Source of the DNA: an uncultured Bacilli bacterium
Lineage (GTDB): Bacteria; Bacillota_I; Bacilli_A; RF39; UBA660
Assembly: GCA_947588975.1 (NCBI GenBank)
Contig: CANQAF010000001.1
Location: forward strand, 1 to 47,570
Reading direction: 5' to 3'
Length of the DNA stretch: 47,570 nucleotides
Shown here: piece by piece, positions 24,513-33,053 of the stretch
Layout: every line of letters begins with the position of its first letter
Numbering within the stretch: the stretch's first letter is position 1
The notes under the pieces: generated by a model
The model's database searches: none
The model's input: only the letters and a program-made list of their open reading frames with translations
What the model was told of the DNA's origin: nothing
Position numbers and translations under genes: made by a program

Positions 24513-25638
24513 ATTTATTTTCTTTACAATTTGCTTGATATTTATATACTAAAGTATTTCCTTTAATATCTGCATCTATTCCCTTTTGTTCAATTAGATA
24601 ATCAATATAATTTTTCATTTCCTCTAAAGTTTTGATATTTTTTATATTTTCACGATGTGAAACTTCTAACTGTTTTCTTTGCTGTGTTTTAGATTGTTCA
24701 TAAGCTTGTTGCATACATTCTATTTGTTCTGTAATAGATTTCGTAGTCAATACTGTTAAATCTACTGCTATATGATATGCATTTTCATTATAATCGCAAT
24801 TCTTTAGTTCTTCCATTAACTGGATTTGGTCTTCGGTGGTTCTGGACTTTAATACATTTGAATTGATAGCAATTTTAAATGCATATTCATCATAACCGCA
24901 ATTTTTGAGCTCTTCCATCAATCTAATTTGTTCCTTGGTAGTTCTTTCTAATACATCTGAATCGATAGCTATACAACTTGCACATACATCATAATCGCAA
25001 TTCTTGAGTTCTTCCATTAACTGGATTTGATCTGCAGTGGTTCTTTGTCTTAATGCATCTGAGTCGATAACAATGTAATATGCATTTTCATTATAATCGC
25101 ATTTCTTTAGTTCTTCCATCAATCTAATTTGTTCTTCGGTTGTTCTTGCTTTCAATACGTTTGTAGCAACAACGATGTTATATGCATAGTAATTATAGTC
25201 GCATTTCTTGAGAACTTCTATTAATCTAACTTGCTCTTCAGTTGTTCTTTTTTCTAATACATTATCATTGACAGCAATTTTATATGCATATTCGTTATAC
25301 TCGCAATTCTTGAGCTCTTCCATTAATTTAATTTGGTCTGCAGTTGTTCTTTTTTCTAATACATCTGAATCGGCAGCTATATAATATGCATATTTATTAT
25401 AATCATAATTTTTGAAAGCCTCCATTAACTGAATTTGTTCTGTAGTAGTTCTTTCTGTTAATACATCTGAATCGACAACAATGTAATATGCATATTCATT
25501 ATAGTTACAATTCTTGAGTTCCTGTAATAATAATTTTATATCATTATCAGATAAATGATTTAAACCTTTCATTATTTTTTTAATCATATCTAAATTTGGA
25601 ACTTCATTCACAATCATTTGTATTGTTTCTACTTTCAT
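24511..25638 (-). CDS. Alpha-solenoid-like protein with eight 34-residue repeats
   Basis: 375 residues. A 42-residue helical cap is followed by eight tandem repeats (43-313) and a charged helical C-terminus (about 314-375). The repeat consensus is N-C-D-Y-N-x-x-A-Y-x-I-A then x-D-S-D-V-L-x-x-R-T-T, ending in E-Q-I-x-L-M-E-E-L-K. Each unit would give two helices, so the array should form a superhelical protein-binding scaffold. The sixth unit is 33 residues, missing one before RTT. It has no signal peptide, so it is cytosolic. I do not recognise the repeat; it is not TPR, ankyrin or HEAT by consensus. GAGGTGGAAAG precedes the ATG. Confidence 0.72.
   Translation of the reverse strand: MKVETIQMIVNEVPNLDMIKKIMKGLNHLSDNDIKLLLQELKNCNYNEYAYYIVVDSDVLTERTTTEQIQLMEAFKNYDYNKYAYYIAADSDVLEKRTTADQIKLMEELKNCEYNEYAYKIAVNDNVLEKRTTEEQVRLIEVLKKCDYNYYAYNIVVATNVLKARTTEEQIRLMEELKKCDYNENAYYIVIDSDALRQRTTADQIQLMEELKNCDYDVCASCIAIDSDVLERTTKEQIRLMEELKNCGYDEYAFKIAINSNVLKSRTTEDQIQLMEELKNCDYNENAYHIAVDLTVLTTKSITEQIECMQQAYEQSKTQQRKQLEVSHRENIKNIKTLEEMKNYIDYLIEQKGIDADIKGNTLVYKYQANCKENK
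24700..25512 (-). repeat. Eight coding tandem repeats of about 102 bp
   Basis: Each unit encodes 34 residues (one encodes 33). Nucleotide similarity between units is high: variants of TCTTCCATTAA or TCTTCCATCAA and GCATATTCAT recur once per unit. The repeats can recombine to change copy number in frame. Confidence 0.85.
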
Positions 25639-25760
25639 CTTTCCACCTCACTATTGATTATTTATTCTAACATTTTTTATTTTATAATGCAAGACATGTA
25701 TAAGAAAAAGAAGTATATTGCTATACTTAATTAGTCTACAGAATCTTCTGTTTAAAATTA

Positions 25761-25916
25761 TTAATCTTTATGTAATGCATTGTAGGTAATGTAAAAAATC
25801 AAAAGACCTAGGAAAAATAATCCTACCCATAATACCGGATTATTTCCATTTTCAATAATCCATCCTTGAAAATCTTTTGCTACTTTACTGATACTATCAA
25901 TAATACTTAATACCAT
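25761..25916 (-). CDS. Small single-pass membrane protein, 51 residues
   Basis: ATG at 25916, TAA at 25761-25763. A short amphipathic N-terminal helix (LSIIDSISKVAKDFQGWI) is followed by ENGNNP, one membrane helix (VLWVGLFFLGLLIFYITY) and a short tail (NALHKD). GGTGAT inside the end of pcrA serves as its ribosome-binding site; its ATG lies one base past the pcrA stop. That tight placement supports translational coupling with the helicase gene. I recognise no family. The single helix and amphipathic region would suit a small membrane regulator. Confidence 0.7.
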   Translation of the reverse strand: MVLSIIDSISKVAKDFQGWIIENGNNPVLWVGLFFLGLLIFYITYNALHKD

Positions 25917-25917
25917 A

Positions 25918-28011
25918 CTAATCACCTATTACCTTTCTAAAAGTCTTATGACCTTTTAACAATTTTTTTATTCCATGTGGATAAGGAAACGCAACTGTAA
26001 TAATACTTGCTTCCACACCAACAATCATACCAATACCAAAGTTATCATGTTCTACTTTTTCGCCTACACAATATTCAATAGAAGAATCTATTATATCTTC
26101 TTTTTTAAACTGTGACTTGGTACTCATCATGATATCAGAATCTACTTCTAGATATTCATCACTAATTTCATCTAAGAAACGGCTTGGTAAATTATAACTT
26201 ACATCACCAAATATTGTTCTTTTTCTCGCATTGACCAAATGCAGTGTCTTTTTTGCTCTAGTTACTGCTACATAACAAAGACGCCTTTCTTCTTCTATTT
26301 GTTCTAAATCCATCAAAGAATTGCTATGTGGAAAAAGTCCCTCTTCCATTCCAATTAAGAATACATGATTAAATTCAAGTCCCTTTGCAGAATGGATCGT
26401 CATCAGTGTGACAACATCATGATTATTTTTATGTTCTTCGATATCGGACACAAGACTAATTTCATTCAAAAAGTCTTCTAAAGATATAATACCATTTTTT
26501 TCTTCAAATGTCTTGGTAATTGTTTTAAATTCTTCCAAATTTTCCAAACGGATATCTGCTTCTAACGTTTTTTCTTGTTCTAACTCATGCTTTATACCCG
26601 TTTTTTCTAAGACAAGGTCTACTAATTCCGTTAAAGAACAATCTGTTTTTTGAATCGATTCAATCATAGTCTTAAATTCTAATTCTTTTCCAGATGTAAT
26701 TGCATCAAATAAACTACTATGTTCATTCATTGCTTTGATACTTAAATTTTCAATTGATTTATCCCCAATCCCTCTTTTTGGAACATTGACGACTCTCATA
26801 AAAGAAACGTCGTCATTTGAATTATAAATCAATTTTAAGTAACAAATTAAATCTTTAATTTCTTTTCGATTATAGAAATAAAAGCTACCTACTACTTTAT
26901 ATGGAATATTTTCTTGTAATAATGCTTCTTCTATATTACGTGATTGTGCATTCGTACGATATAAAACAGCAATTTCATTAGGCTTTTCACCTTTATTTAA
27001 TAATGTTTGAATTTCTTTCACGACATAATGCGCTTCATCCGTTTCATTATCCGCTTTATGATATCTAATTTTTAAACCTTCTTCATTTGCTGTCCATAAT
27101 TTTTTTTCTTTCCTTTGTTTATTGTTTTTAATAATGTCATTTGCTGCATTCAATATTGTTTTAGTTGACCGATAATTTTCCTCTAATAAAATCACCTTTG
27201 TATTTTCAAAATCTTTTTCAAAATTTAAAATATTTTTGTAATTGGCACCTCTCCATGCATAAATTGCTTGTGAATCATCTCCAACTACACATATATTTTT
27301 ATATTTTGCACTCATCATTTTGGATAAAATATATTGTGCTTCATTCGTATCCTGATATTCATCTATTAATACATATTCAAACTTATCTTGATATTTTTTT
27401 AAAATTTCTGGATGACTATGAAATAATTCAATTGGTTTTATCAATAAATCATCAAAATCAAAAGAGTTGTTTGTTTTCAACTTTTGTTCATATCGTTCAT
27501 ATACTTTCACAACCACCTCTTCATAAGCAGTGACAGCATATTTTTCATATTCTTTTGGAGTCATTAGTTCATTTTTAGCACCACTAATTTTACTACGAAT
27601 TGCTTTTGGGTTATATTCTTTTGGATCATATCCTAATTCTTTAATTATTTTCTTAATAATCGTAATCGTATCATCACTATCCATAATCGTAAAATTAGAG
27701 TGATATCCTAATACATCATAATTTTCCTTGATCAATTGTAAACCAAATGAATGAAATGTTGATATTTGAATTTGATACGCAACAGGCCCGAGCATCTCTA
27801 ATACTCTATCTTTCATTTCCCCCGCAGCCTTATTGGTAAATGTAATGGCAAGAATATGCGTTGGATTTATATGTTTTTCTTCTACTAAATACGCAATACG
27901 AGTAGTTAAAACTCTAGTTTTTCCACTTCCTGCACCGGCAATAACTAACACAGGCCCTTCTGTGGTCATAACAGCTTCTTTTTGTTCTTTGTTTAAAAAA
28001 TCTAAGTTCAT
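25918..28011 (-). CDS. pcrA: DNA helicase PcrA/UvrD
   Basis: 697 residues, superfamily 1A. Motifs in order: GAGSGKT (26-32, Walker A), FDDLLI, DEYQDTN (Walker B), GDDSQAIYAWRGA (motif III), YRS in motif IV, MTIHSAKGLEFNHVFLIGM (motif V) and VAVTRAKK (motif VI). The end (VEHDNFGIGMIVGVE...) is the Tudor-like C-terminal domain that binds RNA polymerase. It unwinds DNA 3'-5' in repair and plasmid replication. The C-terminal linker is somewhat short compared with Bacillus PcrA (about 740). Confidence 0.96.
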   Translation of the reverse strand: MNLDFLNKEQKEAVMTTEGPVLVIAGAGSGKTRVLTTRIAYLVEEKHINPTHILAITFTNKAAGEMKDRVLEMLGPVAYQIQISTFHSFGLQLIKENYDVLGYHSNFTIMDSDDTITIIKKIIKELGYDPKEYNPKAIRSKISGAKNELMTPKEYEKYAVTAYEEVVVKVYERYEQKLKTNNSFDFDDLLIKPIELFHSHPEILKKYQDKFEYVLIDEYQDTNEAQYILSKMMSAKYKNICVVGDDSQAIYAWRGANYKNILNFEKDFENTKVILLEENYRSTKTILNAANDIIKNNKQRKEKKLWTANEEGLKIRYHKADNETDEAHYVVKEIQTLLNKGEKPNEIAVLYRTNAQSRNIEEALLQENIPYKVVGSFYFYNRKEIKDLICYLKLIYNSNDDVSFMRVVNVPKRGIGDKSIENLSIKAMNEHSSLFDAITSGKELEFKTMIESIQKTDCSLTELVDLVLEKTGIKHELEQEKTLEADIRLENLEEFKTITKTFEEKNGIISLEDFLNEISLVSDIEEHKNNHDVVTLMTIHSAKGLEFNHVFLIGMEEGLFPHSNSLMDLEQIEEERRLCYVAVTRAKKTLHLVNARKRTIFGDVSYNLPSRFLDEISDEYLEVDSDIMMSTKSQFKKEDIIDSSIEYCVGEKVEHDNFGIGMIVGVEASIITVAFPYPHGIKKLLKGHKTFRKVIGD

Positions 28012-28112
28012 ATCATCACTGCTTTCCTACCTCTTCTATTGTACCACATTGTAAAGTAATCTGATACATAAGAAGATAAGATTTTCATATAATGTATGAA
28101 AAGGAGAATTTT

Positions 28113-29441
28113 ATGACAATTCATACATTAGCTGAAATTATCCATGGAAAGATGGAAAAAGTATATCCGGATAAAGAAACGGGTAAAATTCAAATTGATA
28201 CTAGAGTATTAGAAGAAAATGATGTTTATATTGCGCTCGTTGGAAAAACATTAAATGGGCATGATTTTATTATGGAAGCCATTCAAAAAGGAGCATCTGT
28301 CATAGTTGCTTCTAAACATATTGATATAGATACTGATACTCCTATTATATATGTAGATGATACAATGAAAAGTTTAGAAGACTTGGCAAAATATTATCGT
28401 CAAACTTATTCTACATATATGATTGCAATCACTGGTAGTGTTGGGAAAACCACAACACGAGAACTACTCTATACCATTTTATCTACCACATATTCTGTAT
28501 TAAAAAGTGAAAAAAATTACAATAATCATATAGGAATTCCTCTTACCCTTTTCCAACTAAATCCAGATTATAATATTGTGTTATTAGAAATGGGAATGAA
28601 TCATACAGGCGAAATTGAATATTTATCTAAAATGGTTCATCCAGATTTAGGAGTTATCACTAATATTGGCACTTCTCATATTGGAAATCTAGGATCTCAA
28701 GAAAAAATATATAAAGCAAAAATGGAAATTACACAGGGTATGGATGATGGTACTCTATTTGTGAATGGTGACGATCCATATCTAAAAAAAGTAAAAGGTA
28801 ACAAAAATTATCGTACCATTCATGTAGGTGTAAAACATTACTATCATTTAAAACCTTTTGCAATTCATGAAGAATTAGGAACCTTATTCTTTAAAGTGAA
28901 CTATCAAAAAGAAACATACGATGTATCTGTTCCAGTTACAGGCAAGCACTTTTTAAGTAATATTTTATTAGCTATGGAAATAGGTTTATACTTACATATT
29001 GATATCCAAACTATTATCGAATCACTGAAGCATTTTAAACCTATTCATGAACGTATGAATGTGATATCAGAACATGATTTTACCGTAATTGATGACTGTT
29101 ATAATGCAAGCTATGAATCTTATCGTAGTCTATTTGACTTTTTAAATACAAGAAAAGAAGAAAAAATTATTATTTTAGGAGACATCTTAGAACTTGGTAA
29201 ATTCAGCCATAAAATTCATAAAAAGTTGAAAAAGCTTTTAAAAAAATTGAAGCATACTACTGTATTATCCATTGGTACTGCAACCCAATCTTATATTGGA
29301 AAAAATATGTTCCATTTTGATAATATTGAATCTCTAATTGTTTATTTATCAAGAATAAATTATAAAAATAAATTAATTATCATTAAAGGTTCAAGAGGCA
29401 TGCACCTAGAAAAAATTAAAGATTTTTTATGCAAAAAGTAA
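28113..29441 (+). CDS. murF: UDP-N-acetylmuramoyl-tripeptide-D-Ala-D-Ala ligase MurF
   Basis: 442 residues from the ATG at 28113, preceded by AAAAGGAGAA. An upstream in-frame ATG (28092) overlaps a TATAAT at 28088-28093 and is unlikely. The ATP loop GSVGKTTT is at 108-115, then EKNYNNHIGIPLTLF, MGMNHTGEI, TNIGTSHIG and DDCYNASYES, the MurF signatures. It adds D-Ala-D-Ala to the UDP-MurNAc-tripeptide in the cytosol. It is a single-gene unit, not in a dcw cluster. Confidence 0.95.
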   Translation: MTIHTLAEIIHGKMEKVYPDKETGKIQIDTRVLEENDVYIALVGKTLNGHDFIMEAIQKGASVIVASKHIDIDTDTPIIYVDDTMKSLEDLAKYYRQTYSTYMIAITGSVGKTTTRELLYTILSTTYSVLKSEKNYNNHIGIPLTLFQLNPDYNIVLLEMGMNHTGEIEYLSKMVHPDLGVITNIGTSHIGNLGSQEKIYKAKMEITQGMDDGTLFVNGDDPYLKKVKGNKNYRTIHVGVKHYYHLKPFAIHEELGTLFFKVNYQKETYDVSVPVTGKHFLSNILLAMEIGLYLHIDIQTIIESLKHFKPIHERMNVISEHDFTVIDDCYNASYESYRSLFDFLNTRKEEKIIILGDILELGKFSHKIHKKLKKLLKKLKHTTVLSIGTATQSYIGKNMFHFDNIESLIVYLSRINYKNKLIIIKGSRGMHLEKIKDFLCKK

Positions 29442-29461
29442 GCAAATGCTTACTTTTTTGC
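29431..29461. terminator. Shared terminator of murF and the pilin gene
   Basis: 11-bp stem AAAAAGTAAGC/GCTTACTTTTT with a 4-nt loop between two convergent genes; T-rich on both strands. Confidence 0.75.
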
Positions 29462-29465
29462 AATA

Positions 29466-30638
29466 TCAATATTGTAACTCAAGACTTTTGATAAGAAAAT
29501 ATGTACTATAATTATAATATCCTTGGTATTCTATATAAATATAATACTTGTCTTGTCTAGAGGATAAATCTAATTCCAAAGTTTGTTCTTTTTCGTTAAA
29601 ACCTTCATAACGGTCTCCATATACTTCGTTATTTTGATTTGCACTTGATCCTAATTGTGCACCATTATTATTTTCGTAAAACCCGCAAGAACCACAAGCT
29701 GAATTCCATTGATTTGATCCATTACTAGTCGACTTAGATATTTTTAGAGAAACAGCCAGACTATTTAGACTTGTTTGATATGTGAGTATTAATTTACTAT
29801 ATCCAGTTGTATCAATCATTGCATTGGTTCGAATAATACCCATATGATTTGGTGTAGCTGAATGTATAGCACAATTCATTCGATAGCCACTTTCACTAGA
29901 AGAAAATGAAATTCCACCACCTTTATAATGTGTTGTAAAATTTGAAAAAAGGTTATATTGATTATTTTTGTACAAATAAGTGGAGAATGCACTCTTTTCT
30001 ATTGTAAAATCTTGAGAACTTACTTTTCCATATTTATCTTTTACCCATGCTGTATAGTCTCCCGCTTCTGTTGCTTCTTTAGCTTCCCATTCTGCTGTCG
30101 TTTCTTTCAACCCATCTACCGGAGTCCATTCCTTAACTTCTTCTTCCTTTTTTGTAACTGCATATCCAATTACACCAACCTCACTTTTTAATGTGATAGA
30201 AGCTTTTTTCCCTTCTACATTTACTGATACTTCAGGTAACTCTACAGTACTTTCACATGTAACTGCTTGTGGATCTACTAATGAATATTCTCCTTCTTCA
30301 TATTCATTAACAAGTACTTTCACGACTTTGTTAAGAGGAATATTTTTTCCTGTTGACAAATCTTGAAGAGGATTTTTTAGTTTTCCAACATTTACTAATG
30401 ATTCAAGAGAAATACAATAAGTTTCCCCTGCAACCATTGGGTACATACTTTGTCTTTCCTTAATATATAATTCAGTTGCGTCATATATTAATTGCATTGA
30501 TGCTTCGCTAATATTATCCTTTTGTGACTGAAGTTGATTTAAAATGGATGGTAAAATAATAATTGTTAATAATGCAATAATCAGTACTACCGCAATCATT
30601 TCTGTTAATGTAAAACCTTTTTGTTTCATTTGGTTCAT
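29466..30638 (-). CDS. Type IV pilin with Ig-like and C-terminal beta-sandwich domains
   Basis: 390 residues from the ATG at 30638, preceded by GTAGGAG. The prepilin motif KGFTLTEMIAV is typical: cleavage after Gly8, Phe at +1, Glu at +5, then a hydrophobic helix. A pilin head follows (about 40-130). Next is an Ig-like domain (about 145-220) with GYAVTKKEEE and DYTAWVKDKYGKVSS. A ~170-residue C-terminal domain ends in YYIYIEYQGYYN. That ending resembles the end of the 17934-17095 protein. It is larger than most pilins and is probably an adhesive or minor subunit. Assembly genes are not in the window. The G10 leader, copy 2, lies about 90 nt upstream. Confidence 0.82.
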   Translation of the reverse strand: MNQMKQKGFTLTEMIAVVLIIALLTIIILPSILNQLQSQKDNISEASMQLIYDATELYIKERQSMYPMVAGETYCISLESLVNVGKLKNPLQDLSTGKNIPLNKVVKVLVNEYEEGEYSLVDPQAVTCESTVELPEVSVNVEGKKASITLKSEVGVIGYAVTKKEEEVKEWTPVDGLKETTAEWEAKEATEAGDYTAWVKDKYGKVSSQDFTIEKSAFSTYLYKNNQYNLFSNFTTHYKGGGISFSSSESGYRMNCAIHSATPNHMGIIRTNAMIDTTGYSKLILTYQTSLNSLAVSLKISKSTSNGSNQWNSACGSCGFYENNNGAQLGSSANQNNEVYGDRYEGFNEKEQTLELDLSSRQDKYYIYIEYQGYYNYSTYFLIKSLELQY

Positions 30639-30700
30639 CAAGATCACTCCTACTTCTATTTTGACATTTTTATTCTTATTTTATTCTTATATACACCATT

Positions 30701-30729
30701 AGTGTACTATACTTTATTTCTTTTTTCAA
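30701..30729 (-). promoter_or_regulatory. Second promoter of the pilin gene, with small inverted repeat
   Basis: TTGAAA (30724-30729), 17 nt, TACACT (30701-30706). It lies below the leader terminator, so it could give leader-independent transcription. The -10 sits in an inverted repeat TACAC/GTGTA (30692-30706). Confidence 0.4.
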
Positions 30730-30730
30730 T

Positions 30731-30834
30731 ACAATAAAAAGAGGGGATTACCCCCCCCCCGTTTGCATATAGCATGCTTGATATTTTCTGCCACTTACAA
30801 ACTATTTTATGATTTTATTGACATATTGATTATA
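30731..30834 (-). promoter_or_regulatory. G10 leader, copy 2, before the type IV pilin gene
   Basis: TATAAT (30829-30834) with TTGAAT 17 nt upstream (30852-30857) makes a good promoter. The leader that follows has the same elements as copy 1: GTTTGT, GGCAGAAAATAT, a self-complementary AGCATGCT, GCAAAC (30761-30766) and ten G (30751-30760). TAATCCCC and a T tract end it. The GTTTGT/GCAAAC stem is conserved exactly, while the bases inside vary. About 85% identical to copy 1 by eye. Confidence 0.72.
30736..30760 (-). terminator. Intrinsic terminator formed by the G10 run, copy 2
   Basis: GGGG-TAAT-CCCC, with G-U pairs extending the stem into the T tract. The ten G could pair with CCCCUCUUUU in full. 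Confidence 0.62.
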
Positions 30835-30835
30835 A

Positions 30836-30861
30836 CAAAAAGAAATCTTGAATTCAAGATT
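30836..30861 (-). terminator. Terminator at the end of the polysaccharide locus
   Basis: Stem AATCTTG/CAAGATT with an AATT loop and a TTTCTTTTTG tract, at the stop of the 31792-30854 gene. The -35 of the pilin-leader promoter overlaps this hairpin. Confidence 0.7.
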
Positions 30862-31792
30862 CTTCTGTTTCTTTTATGATATAAATTGGTCTATGCTTTG
30901 TTTCCAAATATGCTTTTGATAAATATTGGCCCATAATTCCAATACAAAATAATTGAACCCCACTGACAAAGAAAATAATGCATACCAGTGATGGCCAACC
31001 TACCGTTGGATCTCCAACGGTAAGAGTTTTAATAATAATTGCAATAATTGCGACAAATGATATTAAACAAAATACAATACCAATTATTCCTGCAAGTATC
31101 AAAGGTACTGTAGAAAAAGCCGTAATACCATCTAAAGCGTAAAGAAATAATTTCCAAAAGGACCACTTTGTTTCTCCAGCTACTCTTTTGACATTTTCAT
31201 ATTCAATCCATTTGGTATCAAAACCAACAAAGCTAAATAAACCTTTTGAATAACGATTATATTCTTTTAAAGATAAAATAGCATCCACTACTTGGCGTTT
31301 CATTAAGCGATAATCCCTTGCACCATCTACCATTTCCACTTTAGACATACGGTTAATTAATTTATAAAAGCATCTAGCAAAAAAACTACGAATCGGAGGT
31401 TCTCCTTTACGTGTCACACGTCTTGTGCCTACCATATCATATCCCTCATTGATAATGGTATTATACATTTCTATTAATAATGCAGGAGGGTCTTGTAAAT
31501 CTGCATCCATTATTGTTACATAATCGCCTTTTGCATATTCTAATCCTGCATACATAGCAGCTTCTTTTCCAAAATTTCTAGAAAAAGAAATATAACGAAC
31601 TCTCTTATCTTTTTGACTGAAGTCTTTTATCATTTTCAATGTTTGATCTTTTGAACCATCATTTACAAATAAAAATTCAAAATTCACATTTTTCATTTGC
31701 TCAGCAATTTTTATAATCTCTTCATAAAAATAAGAAATTGATTCTTGTTCATTATAGCAAGGGACCACTACTGTCAATAAATCTTTTTTCAT
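30854..31792 (-). CDS. GtrB-like glycosyltransferase (family 2, polyprenol-phosphate sugar type)
   Basis: 312 residues. An N-terminal GT-A domain (VVVPCYNEQESI, then DADLQDPP as the nucleotide-sugar Asp motif, and VGTRRVTRKGEPP) is followed by two C-terminal membrane helices (about 230-300). This layout matches GtrB/DPM1-like enzymes that load a sugar onto undecaprenyl phosphate. A GtrA-family protein at 34650-34270 and a GtrA-like tail on the next gene upstream would serve as its flippase partners. The start overlaps the stop of 32586-31789 by 4 nt. It is the last gene of the locus. Confidence 0.9.
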   Translation of the reverse strand: MKKDLLTVVVPCYNEQESISYFYEEIIKIAEQMKNVNFEFLFVNDGSKDQTLKMIKDFSQKDKRVRYISFSRNFGKEAAMYAGLEYAKGDYVTIMDADLQDPPALLIEMYNTIINEGYDMVGTRRVTRKGEPPIRSFFARCFYKLINRMSKVEMVDGARDYRLMKRQVVDAILSLKEYNRYSKGLFSFVGFDTKWIEYENVKRVAGETKWSFWKLFLYALDGITAFSTVPLILAGIIGIVFCLISFVAIIAIIIKTLTVGDPTVGWPSLVCIIFFVSGVQLFCIGIMGQYLSKAYLETKHRPIYIIKETEES

Positions 31793-32586
31793 TTTAACCT
31801 CCCTGTATAGAACATTTTATGTCCTATATATGTAATCATATCTGCAACCAATGTAATCATTATCATAGCACAAGTTTGTTCAAAATATATAAACCAAAAC
31901 CATTGTGCGAAAGCAAGAAAAACTCCCCACACAATTTCAAAACTATAACTCTTTTTTTGGTATGTAAAACCAATTAATACTATATAAGAAATAAGCCAAC
32001 TTAGCCACATATTATTTGAAGCTATAGGTACTTGATTAATTCCAATTTGTAATAATAATGCACAAATTGCATAAAATAGGAAAATCATGAAATCTTTTCT
32101 TTTTGTACTAGTAGTATCTATATAATTGGAAACCATTGAAACCATCTGTTCATTATTTAGTTGATATGGTCTAGGTTGAAAAGTATGTATTTTCCTAATT
32201 GCTTTTTTTAAATCAGATACTTGATTACAACCTATAATATAATGTTCTTGATTAAATTTTTGAATAATCTGTAATTGATGATCATTTTCATGTTCTTTGT
32301 ATTCTTTTAATCTTGGAACAGCTATTACTTTTTTATTTTTCTTTAAAGCATCTAAGATCGTCCCAACTCCACCATGTGTAATAATATAATCACTTTGTTC
32401 TACATAATCTAAAAATTGTTTAGGTCGTAAATTAGCATGAATTTCCATTACTTTAGATTTATATTTTGTCGTTCCTGCTTGTACAATTACTTTTTCTTGA
32501 ATCGTACCATCCAATATCAATGCTTCCACTTCTGCAAGCAATCTTGGAAATTTTTTATCTTGTGTTCCTAATATCACAAATATCAT
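31789..32586 (-). CDS. Alg13/PssE-like glycosyltransferase fused to a membrane domain
   Basis: 265 residues. The first ~155 have the GT28 C-terminal (Alg13) fold: IFVILGTQDKKFPRLL, VIVQAGTTKY, DYIITHGGVGTILDAL and VAVPRLKEYKEHENDHQ, the UDP-sugar-binding half of a split enzyme. Residues ~165-265 add four membrane helices. Their spacing and short loops look like a GtrA-type domain. Classic Alg13/PssE proteins end after the first domain, so this is a fusion. The Alg14-like partner is encoded directly upstream and overlaps by 4 nt. Confidence 0.8.
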   Translation of the reverse strand: MIFVILGTQDKKFPRLLAEVEALILDGTIQEKVIVQAGTTKYKSKVMEIHANLRPKQFLDYVEQSDYIITHGGVGTILDALKKNKKVIAVPRLKEYKEHENDHQLQIIQKFNQEHYIIGCNQVSDLKKAIRKIHTFQPRPYQLNNEQMVSMVSNYIDTTSTKRKDFMIFLFYAICALLLQIGINQVPIASNNMWLSWLISYIVLIGFTYQKKSYSFEIVWGVFLAFAQWFWFIYFEQTCAMIMITLVADMITYIGHKMFYTGRLK

Positions 32587-33053
32587 TTAAAAATACACCC
32601 CCCAAACTTAGCTTTTGGGTATATATTTAGCATGCTTTCCCATTGAACTATAAATAAATCTGCAAAAGGGTAAATAACTTTACCAGTTGCGGTTTTATTT
32701 TCTATATTTGCAAATGTTTCAATATAAATTACTTTACTACCCATAATTTTAGCAATCATACACATAGGTCCAGCTGTATGTGTACCTGTAGTTACTACAT
32801 AGTCTGGTCTTATTTTTAAATATTGATAAAGACTCATAACACAATTTACTAGTAATATAAACGGATAACACCATATATGATGCCTAGTCCCATATAATAA
32901 ATAAGATGTATTTTTATATTTTTCTTTTAAAAATGTAGTTGTTTTTGTCTTTTCTGTCATAAAATAAGAATCATAATTTGCAAATAGAGTATCTAATTGC
33001 AATAATTCATTTAAATGACCTCCTTGACTTGAAATCCAAAGTACCTTTTTCAT
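32583..33053 (-). CDS. Alg14/PssD/CpsF-like glycosyltransferase subunit
   Basis: 156 residues from the ATG at 33053. The Alg14 signatures WISSQGGHLNELLQL, YYMTEKT-like SYFMTEKTKTT and VVTTGTHTAGPMCMIAK are clear, and IYIETFANIENKT follows. A hydrophobic segment (about 70-88) docks the protein on the membrane. Together with the Alg13-like protein it forms a two-part transferase that adds the second sugar of a repeat unit. ATGA overlap with the upstream gene shows coupling. Confidence 0.88.
   Translation of the reverse strand: MKKVLWISSQGGHLNELLQLDTLFANYDSYFMTEKTKTTTFLKEKYKNTSYLLYGTRHHIWCYPFILLVNCVMSLYQYLKIRPDYVVTTGTHTAGPMCMIAKIMGSKVIYIETFANIENKTATGKVIYPFADLFIVQWESMLNIYPKAKFGGCIFK

Noticed and set aside
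24700..25512. Regular ~102-bp repeats as a CRISPR array or noncoding satellite
   Set aside because: The period is a multiple of three, the repeats lie in one open frame with a ribosome-binding site and terminator, and there are no unique spacers.
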